From Meandrina meandrites (taxonomy: Eukaryota > Cnidaria > Anthozoa > Scleractinia > Meandrinidae), in NCBI GenBank assembly GCA_963693305.1, contig OY855913.1, positions 4,601,001 through 4,665,000 on the forward strand: a DNA stretch of 64,000 bases, written 5' to 3'. Below, piece after piece: positions 11,919-25,092 of this stretch. The translations under genes were made by a program, and so were the position numbers. Positions within the stretch are counted from its first letter, which is position 1. Every line of letters starts with the position of its first letter. The notes under the pieces are model-generated. The model did no database searches. It was not told the origin of the DNA and saw only the letters and a list, made by a program, of their open reading frames with translations.

Positions 11919-14900
11919 TTTTCTGCTTCCAAATGAAACCCCTTGCGGAAAAGTAACTTGTACACTTCGCTTTAGTTTAGACTGTCTAGACAGGAAGTGG
12001 TCCTTGAGTTGTCCTTATGGTTTTGATTCTTCGTGGATGATGATGTTGAATTTTTTGTCCTCTTCGTCTCCAATGCCTTTGGAACGGAAACGATGCACGT
12101 TTTTTTACTTAATTTTGTATTCACCTCTAGAATTAATATTCGGGTACTGTTCAACCTGTCGGAAATAAAAAACAACAAGTATTGAGGTACTAGTAAATTT
12201 GCGCAAATAAGGAGATGTGTTGCTTACGAGCTGGAAAATTACATACAGCATTTACTGCAGAAATGCATCATATAAATGCTAGGGGAATTTAGAATTTGCC
12301 ATCTTTGAGCTACTCTTTTTACTCACATCTTCAGTATACTTCCCATTCTTAGCAAATTTAATTCCTTGTGTTTAGTTTAACTCTTAAGGATTTTAGCAGC
12401 TTACACTCTAGGAGGAAATTAAAGGAAAACTTTGGAAGTTGAATCCAGGTTTAGGGAAGAATAATTAATTAACACCATGATCAAACAGACTTCCCCGACG
12501 TGAGTTGTTTTGATTCTATGATATTGCTTGTGTATATTCCAAGATTATTTCAGGTGAAAAACATTTTTATAAAAAACTCTCTACGATAGATTAGTCGGTG
12601 TTCTTAGAAAATCAACATTATTTACATTGCTAGAACTAGTTTGCAGTTTTTTCATTTAATTTATTAGAGACGTGCCACTTACTCTCAGTTTATTTTAAGT
12701 AATCAACTTCAAGAATCTTAATCCGAGGCCCACAATCATGATGAAATTAATCCGCATTTTTAAAGGAGTATTTGCACGTTTATTTTTCCCCAAGACTTTG
12801 AAAAACGCAGGGATTCGAAAGTTTTCTATTACAATATCAACTTTCTCCATCGTTAGTCCTTCCGCAACCGGCACATCGAATATTTGAGCAGAGTCTGATC
12901 TAATGATCATGAAAACTTTTCAGTTTTCTGAAATCAAAAAGCATAAAAAATTCGTATATAGTATTGTAGTTACTTACTAACAGTTCTTGTTTATGAACTT
13001 AGATGATTTTGTTCCTTCTTTGTTAGCGATATTTCGACTAAAAGGATATTCGTCTCAAGTAGCTAAAAGATGAAGACCGAGAATAAAACCGCCTTGACTC
13101 CTTGATTTGAAAGCGGAGCAGCTAAATTACTGGAACTAATGAGCTTTTCTATATTCTCCTTTAATATTTTTAATTTGTGTTTGACTTAATTTGGCGTAAG
13201 TTATAATGAAAACGCCATTAGATGCCATTATTGTCATTTATATTATGAAAATCATTGATTAAAATCTGATTAAATGCGTGCGTAAGCTAAAATGGTTATG
13301 TAAATGGCGTAATGTCATTGTCAAATCTTCGCCTGGTGGTTAATTGTATTTCATCTTCCGTTTACAAGTTTATATTTTTCTCGCAATTGTGACAACAATG
13401 CTAGCAAACAGTTTAGCTTTCTGCATGCGCAAGTCAAAGCATTAATTAACGTTTTGTGACAATAAAACATTGCTAGTATACCATACCTGAGATAAACGCA
13501 TGAACTGAAAACAAAATTAATAGTCTTTGTGTCAATTTGGATGATATTCATGCTACAGCCATGGAGCATCAAAAGCTATTTTTAATGCACTTTGGAAAAG
13601 TGGACGCAACATAAAAGCGCCAATATTGCTTGCATTTCAGAAAAAAAAAATCAGTTCTGGTTCGATTTAAAAGCGATAAGAATAAATTTGACACGCACGT
13701 ACTCCTGGGTCGGTGTTTTTTATTAAAAGTAAAGTTGCGTACGATACCAAGGATAAGGATCCCAAATACGTCTTTGCGAATTGAACACCTTCATTTCATG
13801 AATGTAGATAAAGCAGACATCAAAAATATGTATAAGCTATGATTCATCGTTAATTTTAGGGCAACTGCGATTGTCTTAGTAAAAAAGTTGTTCGGAAGAA
13901 ATATTCTGACATTGGTTTCGCTTAAGAGTATGTGGAAAGTAATAATGGTATATTAGAGGAATGAGAAAGATGTTTATCAGTCAGCGACAATTGCTTGTCG
14001 AGCTTAAAAGAACTTAGAATATTAACGAAATGATAATATTACCTTAGTCGCGTAGACATATACATTTAAACAGCTTGAATATGATATGTCTAACATAGAT
14101 TGCATACGGTAACTGAACGTAAGGAGAGAAGACTGAAAATAAAACGAGTTGTGCTAATTAAAAAGACTATTATTCCAGCTTAACTAGTATAGTCTTTTTT
14201 CTTATTCAAAATGGCTAGAAGAAATATGCAACTCCTTTTATTCTAACTTTCACTTATGACTTGCATGGGATAAGTGCACAAAGGTAGATAACGGAAGTAA
14301 AAACTGCAAACACTCGTCGTAAAGCTAATTTGAGCTCTGCACCAATCACGACAGCCGTCAGGTAAATGAAACTACCAGGAAATGACGTTTATCATTTTTC
14401 GTGCAATATACGCGATTTACCCGGACTTCCTCAGCCCAGAGTGCAAATGTCAAATGGCTTGTGTGCGGAAAGTAATGCAGATAAGCAAAGGAATATATTG
14501 TTACTGATTTTCACTGGATAGAGTGACACTAGAATGAAATTGATTTTGAAACACGAACGCATCAGAGGCAAAAAAATCGGACTGTCGCGCAGTTTTATTC
14601 TAATTTGTCGATCGTTTAAATAATTTTGAGTAAGGCAACTGGAAACACATTGGAAACACATAAGAAAATGGTATTAGTTTCATTTTGTAGGAAAGTACTC
14701 AATAAATGATAGGAACCGAAGACAGCTGGCGAATGGAATGAAATAAGGCGAACAGACTTCAAATCGCAGTAAGCGTGGGGATTCAATTTGCCGGCTTAGA
14801 TCCGTCTTGATTATTCAAATATCTCATTTCTTAAAGGACCTTAGTCCATTCTACTATTCCTTAAAAATAGTTTACAATTATTTTCCCAAGTAGAATTTCG

Positions 14901-16691
14901 TAACTGTGAGAGGATGTGTATTACATTGATTTAAGGGAGGAGCAAAGCCACCTGGTGACAGAGCACCTTTAACATATTTGGCTATGAAATCTATACGTTT
15001 GAGCAATCAATGTGTCCAAAAGTCAAGCCAAGTCTTGCTTTCGAAGTTTTGTTCGTAAAGAAATAACTTTTAAAAATCGCATTATCAAATTTTCCAGTTT
15101 TTTTTCCCAAATGGCTATCTTTTTTTTGAAACCACCAGTTCAATAATTGTAAACAAATACAAATGTCAGATATTTTGTTCAGAAGATTATGCACATCATG
15201 AGCAGACAATTAAAGTGTCGTCTTCTTTCAAGACGCCTTCCGAGCATTTCAAGTCTATATCATCATTAAGCACGAACGAGGAATCATTACGTTCAAGGTA
15301 AAAAGGGTTGATCAAAAAGTACAAAGTTTTCGACGAAAAAGTATTCTTTTTTATAATAACAAATAATTAGAAAACAGGATGCTAAACATGTAAGAAGAAA
15401 ACGAGCACTTTCCCACCTGAATATAAAATCAGCCATGAAAATTAAATATACATTTGCGCCGTATCATTAACTGAGAAAATTGAAATAAACTTTAAAGATT
15501 CTTACCTTCTTATTTTTAAACTGTGAATTTCTAACCCTTAAAGCGCTGTAATTTGAAGTATGGGGAATGTTTCTTACGAAGCACTGAACGCCTTAATCGC
15601 TGACTCAACTGTAAACGCCTTGCAAGGAAATCGTGTCAGAATGAACTCGGTCGGCCTTCAAAGCACGATAATTAATAAATGTATGTGAATGTGTATTCTT
15701 AATTAAGTTTGCTTTTATGTTGTCTTCGCTTATCAAACAATCTTTTCTTAAGAGTGACAGTTCCGTTCCTCTTTTTGTTGAAAGTTAAAATGTTCAACGT
15801 TCTTTCCTGCAAAGGAAAGGATTGATTGTTGGTTTTGGAGTTTCCGTAGTTATATGAAAGGGAAATCAGTCCCATACTGGGTACATAGCCTTTTTTCACT
15901 GGCTGTGAAATCTGCTTATGACTTTTTTGTGTAAACGAACTATTTTGGCTTTTAAGGTTTTCCAATGTTGTTACGCGCGGGTATTGTTTCTTCCGTAATT
16001 ACAGTTCAGAAAGCAAGCTGATTTACACATGTCTTTTGTTTAACAATACAAATAGAATTTTTGTGCCCGCAAATGTAATTTTTATGTCTTTTCACTGAAT
16101 TATGTCCGTCGAGATGGAAAGGCATAGCCTCTTTAATTTCTCGCTACTTGCTTCCTCGAAGTGGTTGAAGGTTTGAAGTGGTACGTAAAAGTCTCAAACC
16201 GACGATATTTCGAAATCATTGTCGGGGTACATTCAAGTATGCAAAGTCACAATAAACCATAAAAAGCTCAAATTACTGTCTATATGCATAAGAGTTTGTT
16301 GCCTGCCTTTCACGAAATATGTAGAGTTGAAATAATCATATATACCTTGAATTACGCAGTAACTACGTCAAGAGCGTGAAGGAAAATAGCACAATTCGCC
16401 GCCTCGTACACAGGTACCCTCTTTCTCTGCGGCAAGCTTTGATTCTTCTCGAGATCCTATAGCTATGAGCCTATATCCTTTGAGTTGTCCACCTCAGTGC
16501 GCTCTTAAAACTGACCGTTCAACCATGCCACCATTCATGGATTAACCACGACGTCGTCATACTACTCGGCAAACACTTACAGTTTTCGGTATATATATTT
16601 CGAATCAATCAGTCACTGTCTACTTCAAGCTTAGCCCATGCAGTTAAATGTCCCTCAAGGTGAACGGTGTTCGGCGAATTGTTTCAGTTGT

Positions 16692-16807
16692 AGATCACAG
16701 ATGACGTCAAAATGTGGTAAGAACCAAAACGTTGCCCAGAAACCGCTAGGTGAGTGGGTCACTGATGTTCTTATCACATTTAGCACTTTTGAAGGCTTCT
16801 GTGATCT
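16692..16807. repeat. degenerate MITE (AGATCACAGA ends)
   Basis: Left end AGATCACAGATGACGTCAAA..GTGGTAAGAAC; the right end, read in reverse complement, gives AGATCACAGAAG..GTGATAAGAAC. The inner spacer carries TGAGTGGGTCACTGATG. The arms are imperfect, so the copy is old. Confidence 0.6.
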
Positions 16808-17458
16808 TTAATAGATAATTACTGCGGTTCACAGCATTATTGGTCATAATACAGGCAGCTGAGACCGCATTGACCCTTCTAAAACCCTATTTTTCTCTCT
16901 CTGCATTAAATGAACGATTTCAGTCGCTTCCAAATCGATGTTTTGGTACATGGCTGCAATCGTCGATATATTGCAGAGGGAGAACAATAGGATTTTAGGA
17001 GGGTCAGTAAGTAAATATAGCTCAGTAAACAGACCCACGGCAAAATTGGTATCTATTTGTTTTATACAATAACAGAGTAAGCTAAAGTTGTTTCCATTTT
17101 AGGATAAATTGCATAAAGTTTTCCGCAATCACGAAGAACTGTTAAACCGATTGTTATACAGAATGATAGAAAATGAAACCGTTAAAGACAAAACTAACCT
17201 TCATAACTCCATTTAAAAATTAAAGTTGTCTAATTCCGGCAATGCGCTTGTAGAAGCTAAGCGTTCAAACAGCATTCATCGATTTCCCGCGGCGTCGTAA
17301 AACTTCTCGACAAACACTAACAGCTTCGATTTCGATAATAGTGTTTTGAAAGACCTCGCCGACAGTACTACGTCTAGCTACGAACTTATGATCACGGGCG
17401 CAAGTCACACCACGCAGTGACGTCATCTAATGCGTCTGTCCCCTGCATGTTAACTCAG

Positions 17459-17655
17459 ACGTTTTTGAGCCACGGAAGGCTACCGGAAGGCTAATGTTTA
17501 AGGTTTTGGCGAACTTTTACCACCAAAAAAAAAAAGTTAGACAGTTTTAATTTTAGCACTTAAAACTTGAATTTATAAACAAAAAGCTGATAATAAGGGC
17601 TAAAGACGAGAAGATTCCATTTCCGGCTGCCGTCCGTGGCTCAAAAACGCATGTC
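17459..17655. repeat. MITE with GTTTTTGAGCCACGG ends
   Basis: Left arm GTTTTTGAGCCACGGAAGGC at about 17461; right arm GCCGTCCGTGGCTCAAAAAC ending near 17649. Followed inward by CCGGAAG on the left and its complement-like CTTCCGG-type sequence on the right. Non-coding. Confidence 0.65.
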
Positions 17656-20237
17656 TATTAACAAATCGCGCGCGTTAGGGAAAGATGGGGACAAATTCAA
17701 CTTATTAAGATTTCCATATTTCTTTTGTATGCGCAGAAGAGAATGATACTGCTTTTTATCACCTTTTGAGCAAACCTTAAATCCTAACTTGCCATTATCA
17801 TATGAAGTGTTTCGTTGTCTCAGCATTAAACTATTCAATATTCATTTATTTTCGTGAGAAACTAAAAGACTGAAAGAAATGTACCTCTTTCATTTGAAAA
17901 GTTCAAAGGACTCATTATAACAAAACATCACTTTTACCTAAAGCAAAAATGAAAAACAAACACTTACAGATTACAAAACCTGGGAACTACGACCCTTTTG
18001 TTTTAAATATCTCCAGGTAGAATGTTTACTTACACTAGAGGAAAATAAATACAGAGTTATCATATGTTAGAATAGTCAAACTGTAGCTCGTAACATACCA
18101 AGTGAGATGCTGTTCCTTATTCAGGTACGTGAGCGTGTCACTGACCTGTTCTTGAAAACTGACACAAAGAAACTGTCCTCCGTTTAATTAGAATCGAACT
18201 TTTATTTTCTCGCTCGGGGAGGCTAGCCTATCTGGCTCGCTTCTAATCTCTTGTTGGAATATCCAGTTATTAAATTCACCTTGCTACCACAAAGATAACA
18301 ACACAAACCTATTGAAATTAATTTTAAGGACAAAACTAGTACTAAAAGCTAATCGAGTTCTGAAAGGGTTAACCCCCGGCGTTGTATGTAAGAATTGACA
18401 CCTGTCTGTCAAATATTGAAAGCTTTACGTAGATGCTATTGTCAGATCTTAAAGGAAATAAACGGTAATTAAAGCATCAAAGAAAGAATCGGCAGTTTTT
18501 AATAGAAAAACGCATTAAATCGTCGAGGAAAGAATGGCATACAGTTATTCGCTGGGAAATCGAGAAAACTATTCGTATAAAAAGCATAAGTACAACAGAA
18601 AGGAGATTTTCTCAAATGTAATAAAATATTCATATGCAATTTTTAAGACTCCCGGTTCGCTTTCACTGAGTCAGTTTTTTTATCTGCATTAATTATCAAG
18701 CAACAAAAAGGGAATTAAACATGGAGGGTGACTAAAGTAGTTTGTTGGTGGTTTGGTTAGTATACATTGGAAAAAAATACGTTTATTTTCCCAAATATAT
18801 ACAGTAAATTGCAGTTTATTTTTTTCTAAATTTCTAAATTTATTTTATCTATTTTTTTGTAAATCAGAGGACCCGGTGAAGGCTTGAAAAATGTCGGCAA
18901 AGCAATTAATGTTCGCATTTTTAATTTTTCTACAGGAGACAAGGATTTATGCAAAGTGTAAAAGATTTTATGAATGCGTTTGATTTTGATCTGTTTACAG
19001 ACCGGCCGACTGGCTTTGTTTATCAGGAAAACCACAGATCATAATGGAATATGTCTTTGATTAAAAAGATTTTAAGTTTCGTACTAATAAGAAGAACGGA
19101 GGAAATATTTGTCTTAGAGCTAAATATCATGAATGTTGGTCATTCTTTCACTTTAATTAAGAAAAAACAGAAATAAATAACCTACTTTAAAATTAACCAA
19201 TCGGAAGGAGTGGAAACTGTGCGCGCAGAGAGGCCTTTTTATCTCTAGCGCCCACAAGCGGTAATTTCAAAACGCGTCTGATCGATTCTGTGTGATCTGT
19301 TTCGGCTATATATCTGCGGCCTGGGTATATAATAGAAATCCTCAAAGCTTTCAATCCCCTAGGGGTCTTCTTCGGAAGTGAATGTTTATTATTTCGATTG
19401 AATCTGCATTGGTAATCTGAGATATTAGAGAGATTAAGCATGACGTTATACGACAAACGGCAAACCTGAGCTTCCCTTTTTATCCAATTCTAAAATAAAT
19501 CCCTCACAAAAATAGGGAAAAAATACATATTCGCGACAAACGCAAACCTACTCATTTCCGCATACAAACGGCAAACAGCAGACGGCGGAAGAGGAATTTT
19601 TCTCTTTCTAATCTTGCCATCACCCGGCAAATATGTTTTGAATTTATTCGTTCCTTTTCCTCACACGCAAAAAAATTAGATTTAGCAGAAAGATTTTCCC
19701 TGTTTCAAAGTGTTTTTAATCACTTACGTGTTTTATTTTGTCTTAAATCTTTCCGTTCTAGTTGAGAATGTGAATTTCCATTTCATATCACTGAAACGAG
19801 TAGTGACGTCACAAAATACCGCGAAGGCCTGGGGAAAAGCCGTACAGGAAGTAGGCAAGTTTTTCCGCACCAGTCTTCTTGACAGTGAGTTGATGTTCTA
19901 GGGAGAAATGGGATGCCAGTTGATCTCTCTTGTAAATTTTATTTCGGTTATCGTCAGAACTTGGTGGATGAATTAATAGTTCATTGTCTTTTTGATATGA
20001 TAACACTAGTGACAGTTAGTGAATTCCTGTGTATTCTAGGCTGCTAATTGTACAAACGTGGCAAAGAAATGTAAAAAGAAACGTCAGGACATTTCTACGT
20101 GATCGGCTACGTTTCAACTCATCACCAGAGCCTTTTCTGGTATTCAAAAGAGCGACAGACGTAGTAATGCCCTTTGCATGTGTTTCAAAACAGACCTAGT
20201 CAAAACCGTCTCATGTGGTTATGTCACAAGTAGTGCA

Positions 20238-20403
20238 ATAGGCCATTTACGAGTTACCCTCTGCGTCTACGTGCAAAACGATTCATAAGAAAATGTGTTG
20301 CACCTGCACGTCTATTTTCATGCAAATCGAAGTCATTTTCACTTCAATGGTTTCGCACGTTAACTGAAACTGAGGTAAAGGGGCAACTCGGAAATGGCCT
20401 ATT
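20238..20403. repeat. MITE with ATAGGCCATTT ends
   Basis: Starts ATAGGCCATTTACGAGTTAC and ends CAACTCGGAAATGGCCTAT, an inverted repeat of about 20 bases with a few mismatches. The 165-base element has no coding capacity. Confidence 0.7.
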
Positions 20404-23400
20404 AAGGACCACGGTCTCTTAGGGCGCTTCTGTATGCGTTAGAAAGTCAATGGGTTAAAATGCAGATTAACTTAACTGGGATTTTAGTGGTAATTGGAAG
20501 CTTGTAAACAATCAAAGCAGCATTTTAGTTTCCGTGGCAACACAAGATACTACTGTTTGTTTCTAAGTAGTTTTCTTTTCCCAGTTTAACAACGTTGCGA
20601 CAGTCAGGAAGCTTAGTTTAAATTATTTTTGGCCAAATGATGAAGGCATAAACATAGTTCTGGATCAATGGTATCGGGTATAGCACAGTGTGTGTTAACA
20701 TTGCCTCACCAGTATCGGAGTTTAATTAGTTAAGTCGTAAGCGAAATAACGATCTATACGGTAAGATTTTTATAGTGACCTCCCCGCCCCCACCCCCTCC
20801 CCAGGTGTGTTCTAAAACAGATTTGAAAAGTCACATATGAAAGAGCCTGCAGAGTAGAAGCGTTAGTAAACCCTTTTTCTGAACAATGGTCACAAAGAAC
20901 ATAATAAACAAACTACCTAGCATTTATTAACTTTCATAACTAATGAATTCATATTTATATTTTTTTATTTTTCACTTTACAGTTCCTGCCGACCATAATC
21001 GCAAATTCCGCGGAATTTCATTAGAAGCTAATATATAACTCGACTATATAACTGTGATATATCCTCAGGCATGAGTGCTCTCTCAGAAGCAGACGCAACA
21101 ATGACGCGATGAGTTATCAACTACAGCATTAGAAGACAAACAACCTTGTGTTTCATTTAAAAACAGTCAAGACAAACTGCTGCGAACTGAATATTAATGC
21201 ATTCAGAATAGAAATGACTTAACTATACATATTGCCGCATTTAATCTGTTTTAAGATACTTTGATTCAACCGAACTAGTATATATGTGGCATGATATTGG
21301 GTGTTTTCGATTTTTACCATACGTGTAGTGTAGAAGAACGCCAAAATCTACAAAATGAAAAGCAAAATGGAAAGATTGTTTCAAGAAAAAATGTTTTAAA
21401 ACTTTGATGGCTGAATCGATGCGTTGTTTTATTTCTAGTACATGACGTAGTTCTTTAATCACAAATGGCGTAATTCTATCGAGGTACGTACGATTATTCT
21501 TGCAGTTCGTATATCATTTATCCAAAACATTGAAAACTTTCACTTATTATCCAAATATTATTACGATTTTGTAAAGAAGTAGTATCACTAAACATGACGC
21601 GATACGCAAATCTGGCATAAGTTTAATTAAAAAATGACATTTTGCTTTCATATTGTACTATTTAATAAAATTTTCTCATTGACGATAACACCGCGCAAAC
21701 ATACGCCGATAATCTCGCTTTGTCTCTACTTGTTTTTAGGCAGATATTCATTGCTTCACTTTTGTCATGGACTGACCTGTCCTCAAAGCAGTAGGAACTA
21801 GAATTACTGATACGTTGCCATAGTTGATAAAAATACAAAATGTCATAACAACGATTATATGAATGATACCCCATGCTGCTTTGCATGGCGCACAATACAA
21901 AATAGAATTCAGTAAACAGCAGGCTTCACTTGTTCAAGATCTGTAAGGTGCTTTGGTCGCAAATCTGCAAGGTACGTAGGCTCATCTGCTCTAACCTTCT
22001 GTCATTATAAAAGATAAATCCGATTTATAGGTTAGCATATCTGAAGGAACACCGAATATATATTTCCTCGAGAACTCAATTTGAGCAAACCGTTCCGTGC
22101 AGGTTGTTTTGACTTTGTTAAATTTATTTTGGCATGGTGTCCTTAGTCGCACAATTCGTCATCAAAATCTGTTTTCGTTCGTGTCAAAATCATCCTGAAG
22201 AAACGCCATAAAATATGCCTTCTTTTGAACAAGGGATTTCAATTTGAATTTTCTGAGTTAATTTTAACCTCAGCAGCTGATATTTTCGATCGGGGCTCGA
22301 AAATTATCAAAATGTTTCTATTGATTATTTTAACGTTCATCTCCGAGATCGTTACGTTGAATTGCTAAAAACTTGAAAACTTATTAAATATATTTCTATG
22401 TTTGAAAGTCGCAGAAAGAAAGCCACCTTTCGTCAATATCCTAAATTAACAGTTGAAGTTGAAAATGAATTAAAAACATTCAGTTTATTCGGTGCTTGGG
22501 CTAACTGTCTCACTTTTGCTTAAACAAATGTAAAATTGGAATGAATCAATTTTCAATGCATCCATTCATAACAAAACAAGAATTTAGGTTCTCCAGTCGA
22601 GTCGTGTCAAAGATTTCATCAAAAGTGCAATTTTCTTGTGCTATTGCGAATGTACTTAGGCAGTTTTTTTACAGTTCGACGGTTGCAATGCATAAAGTCT
22701 AGGTTGTGATAATATCTTTGCTCAATCACACGTAATTATGTAAAAACCCTGGATCCTTGCTAAGTTGGTTCAGGCATGAATATAAAATAAGTGTCGTGTT
22801 GATAACGTTGCGATGTTGTGATACACTAAAGACTGTATTGCACAAACCTTCTATGAATTCAGCATTATTTCTGGTCTTCAATTGTTTTTAAGTGAAATAG
22901 AACCCCAAATGAAAATAGCCAACTTTATCGGCAGTAACTATGGAGCATTCAAATAACGAAAAACTATGCATATTTTGAACATCAGTCAGGTTAAGAGAAT
23001 GAGAGAAGGCTTACATGTAAGACACGAACTGAGTAGCAATTGGATAAAATCAGCAAGTTTCAATACTTGCCTAATAACCTTGCGATTCGTTTGCGGTGAG
23101 ACTATTTTGTCTCTAAAGGAACCGTTGAATCATGTGTTTCGTCTTCTTAAAAGTGATTTTTTGGTTAATCCATTAGTATCATGACTAAATAACAAATGTT
23201 TTCTCGCCTTTCAATACCATATATATTTTCGAACAGTTCTTTGAGGTGTTGAAAATAAAAACATCAACCAGAGGACAGTCTCTTGATAGACTTCGAAATT
23301 CTCAACGCTTATATAAAATGGATATATGGCAATCATTAATAAGGTGAATTTTATTGTCATTTTGTTCGAAACTAAGAGGAGTATCTGCCTTTGGCTTAAC

Positions 23401-24094
23401 AGGCGAGGTTTAGAACTTTCTTTCGAAAACGAAACGATGACGAAACGAGTGTGAAGGTAATTTTAACATTCAGGGCTTGTTTGAATACTTATTTTGACGT
23501 TGAAAATTGCTAGGGATAATTGGAAATTTTGACATTTTATTGTATGAGAATTATCAAAGAGTTGATGAACCACCATCTGGAACTGATAATATCTTTCTCT
23601 TAGCATGAAAAGTGTTTTGCTCCTTTTGGCAGCAAAACTAAGAAACAAATATTAGAACACAAAATTGAAACAAATAGGAAATGTTATAAGCTTCCCGTGA
23701 ACAGCTCGTGTGCTTTTTTGATAATCAATAACTTTTATTCAAATGCCTTATGCTTTTTCTATAGAATTATCCTAGCCGACTGCGTTTTAATATGCGCTTT
23801 CGTTCTAAACAGGAAGATTACGAAAATCTAGAGTTGATTATCCTGAACTTATCACAAATGCACTATTCTTCAAAGTCACAGTTACGATAATAGGGACCGT
23901 AGACACCATAAAAAGAGCAACTGTTGACAAAAAATGTCTTTTTTTATTATAAGTTTTAAATCTCAACGTTGAGCCAGGTGGTCGAATTTTAATTGTAAAA
24001 AACTTGAATTTCCCTGGTCTTTTCCATTCAGCATTGCATAATTTAGCTACGAATCAGGTTAAATAGTAGGAGTTAAGAAATGTATTCACGCCAG

Positions 24095-24340
24095 CGCGGG
24101 CTAAACGAGGATGAGAGTTGATGATATTTGACTCTCATGAGAGTTCTGTCAACTCTCATGGACTATCATCCACTTGGGCCAAACGAGAACGAGATTAGTC
24201 AAGAGTCCAAACGAGAGAAAACTCTCATCGAATCTCATGAAAAATTTGAGCACGTTGAAAGTCGACGAGAGCGCATGAGAGTGTCAGGCCAAACGTGAGC
24301 GAGAATTTGAACTCTCACAACTCTCATCCACATTTAAGGC
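24095..24340. repeat. ACTCTCATGAGAGT-rich repeat element
   Basis: Dense in short palindromic pieces of ACTCTCAT/ATGAGAGT, with GGCCAAACG appearing twice and a related GGCTAAACG once near the left end. It looks like a non-autonomous element able to fold heavily. Confidence 0.5.
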
Positions 24341-24357
24341 AATCGTGTTTCCTCGTA

Positions 24358-24398
24358 AAGCAATTTCTCTTAACGAATCTTTGTTTTAGATTATAAAA
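24358..24398. repeat. 41-base exact direct repeat, copy 1
   Basis: Identical to 25052-25092: starts AAGCAATTTCTCTTAACG and ends TTTAGATTATAAAA. Both copies are preceded by ATCGTG(T/C)TT. See copy 2. Confidence 0.8.
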
Positions 24399-25051
24399 AA
24401 AATCGCACTTCTAGGCTGAGGTCCGCATAATGATGAGTTTACTGGAACTCCAGCTTTCCTTCTTGTTCCTAACACTTCTGAATCCTTTAAAATTTATGCT
24501 CGATCGATTGGTGGCTTACTCCTTAAATTTAGATGAATTCTCTATATTCACTTGTAAGCCTGACTGAAAAACCCGGACTGCAATAAAGAGTCTAAAGAAA
24601 AGCTGGCTCTTTCTCTCTACTCACAAAATCTGCTTGGTGGCATAGATAAATAAAAACATTTGTTTTCGCATTCCAAAAGAAATGGAGTTCTCTGGAAGTG
24701 TGTCAACAGTATTTAACATTTAATATCAGAGAATCTCAATGATTCGCCTAGGGAAGCACTGAGCTCAAGAAGGAACTTTTCTTAGTTGGTTTCTCGAGGG
24801 ACCAGTCATTAAGTGATGTATTTTATAGCACAACGACGGCCGTCGTCATGAGAAACAGTTTTATTTTTAGATGCATGTGACCTCGAGGTAGCCATTGAGA
24901 GCGCGCGGTCTTTGGGAAAAAAAAAATTGAAACTACATTTTGCTCGCATTCGTTATCTGATAAAGGTTGTTTTCTGTACCTTGGTAAATATTACAAATGT
25001 CTATATTCAAAGTAATTTGGCCCAGGCTTTAGGGCTATCGTGCTTCGGATG

Positions 25052-25092
25052 AAGCAATTTCTCTTAACGAATCTTTGTTTTAGATTATAAAA
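25052..25092. repeat. 41-base exact direct repeat, copy 2
   Basis: Second exact copy of 24358-24398, about 694 bases away, with diverging flanks. It may be a piece of a dispersed element or the remnant of a local duplication. Confidence 0.8.

Noticed and set aside
11911..12178. Open frames just upstream of the GPCR on both strands
   Set aside because: The GPCR has a complete seven-helix frame with its own ATG at 11918; these frames show no membrane or domain features.
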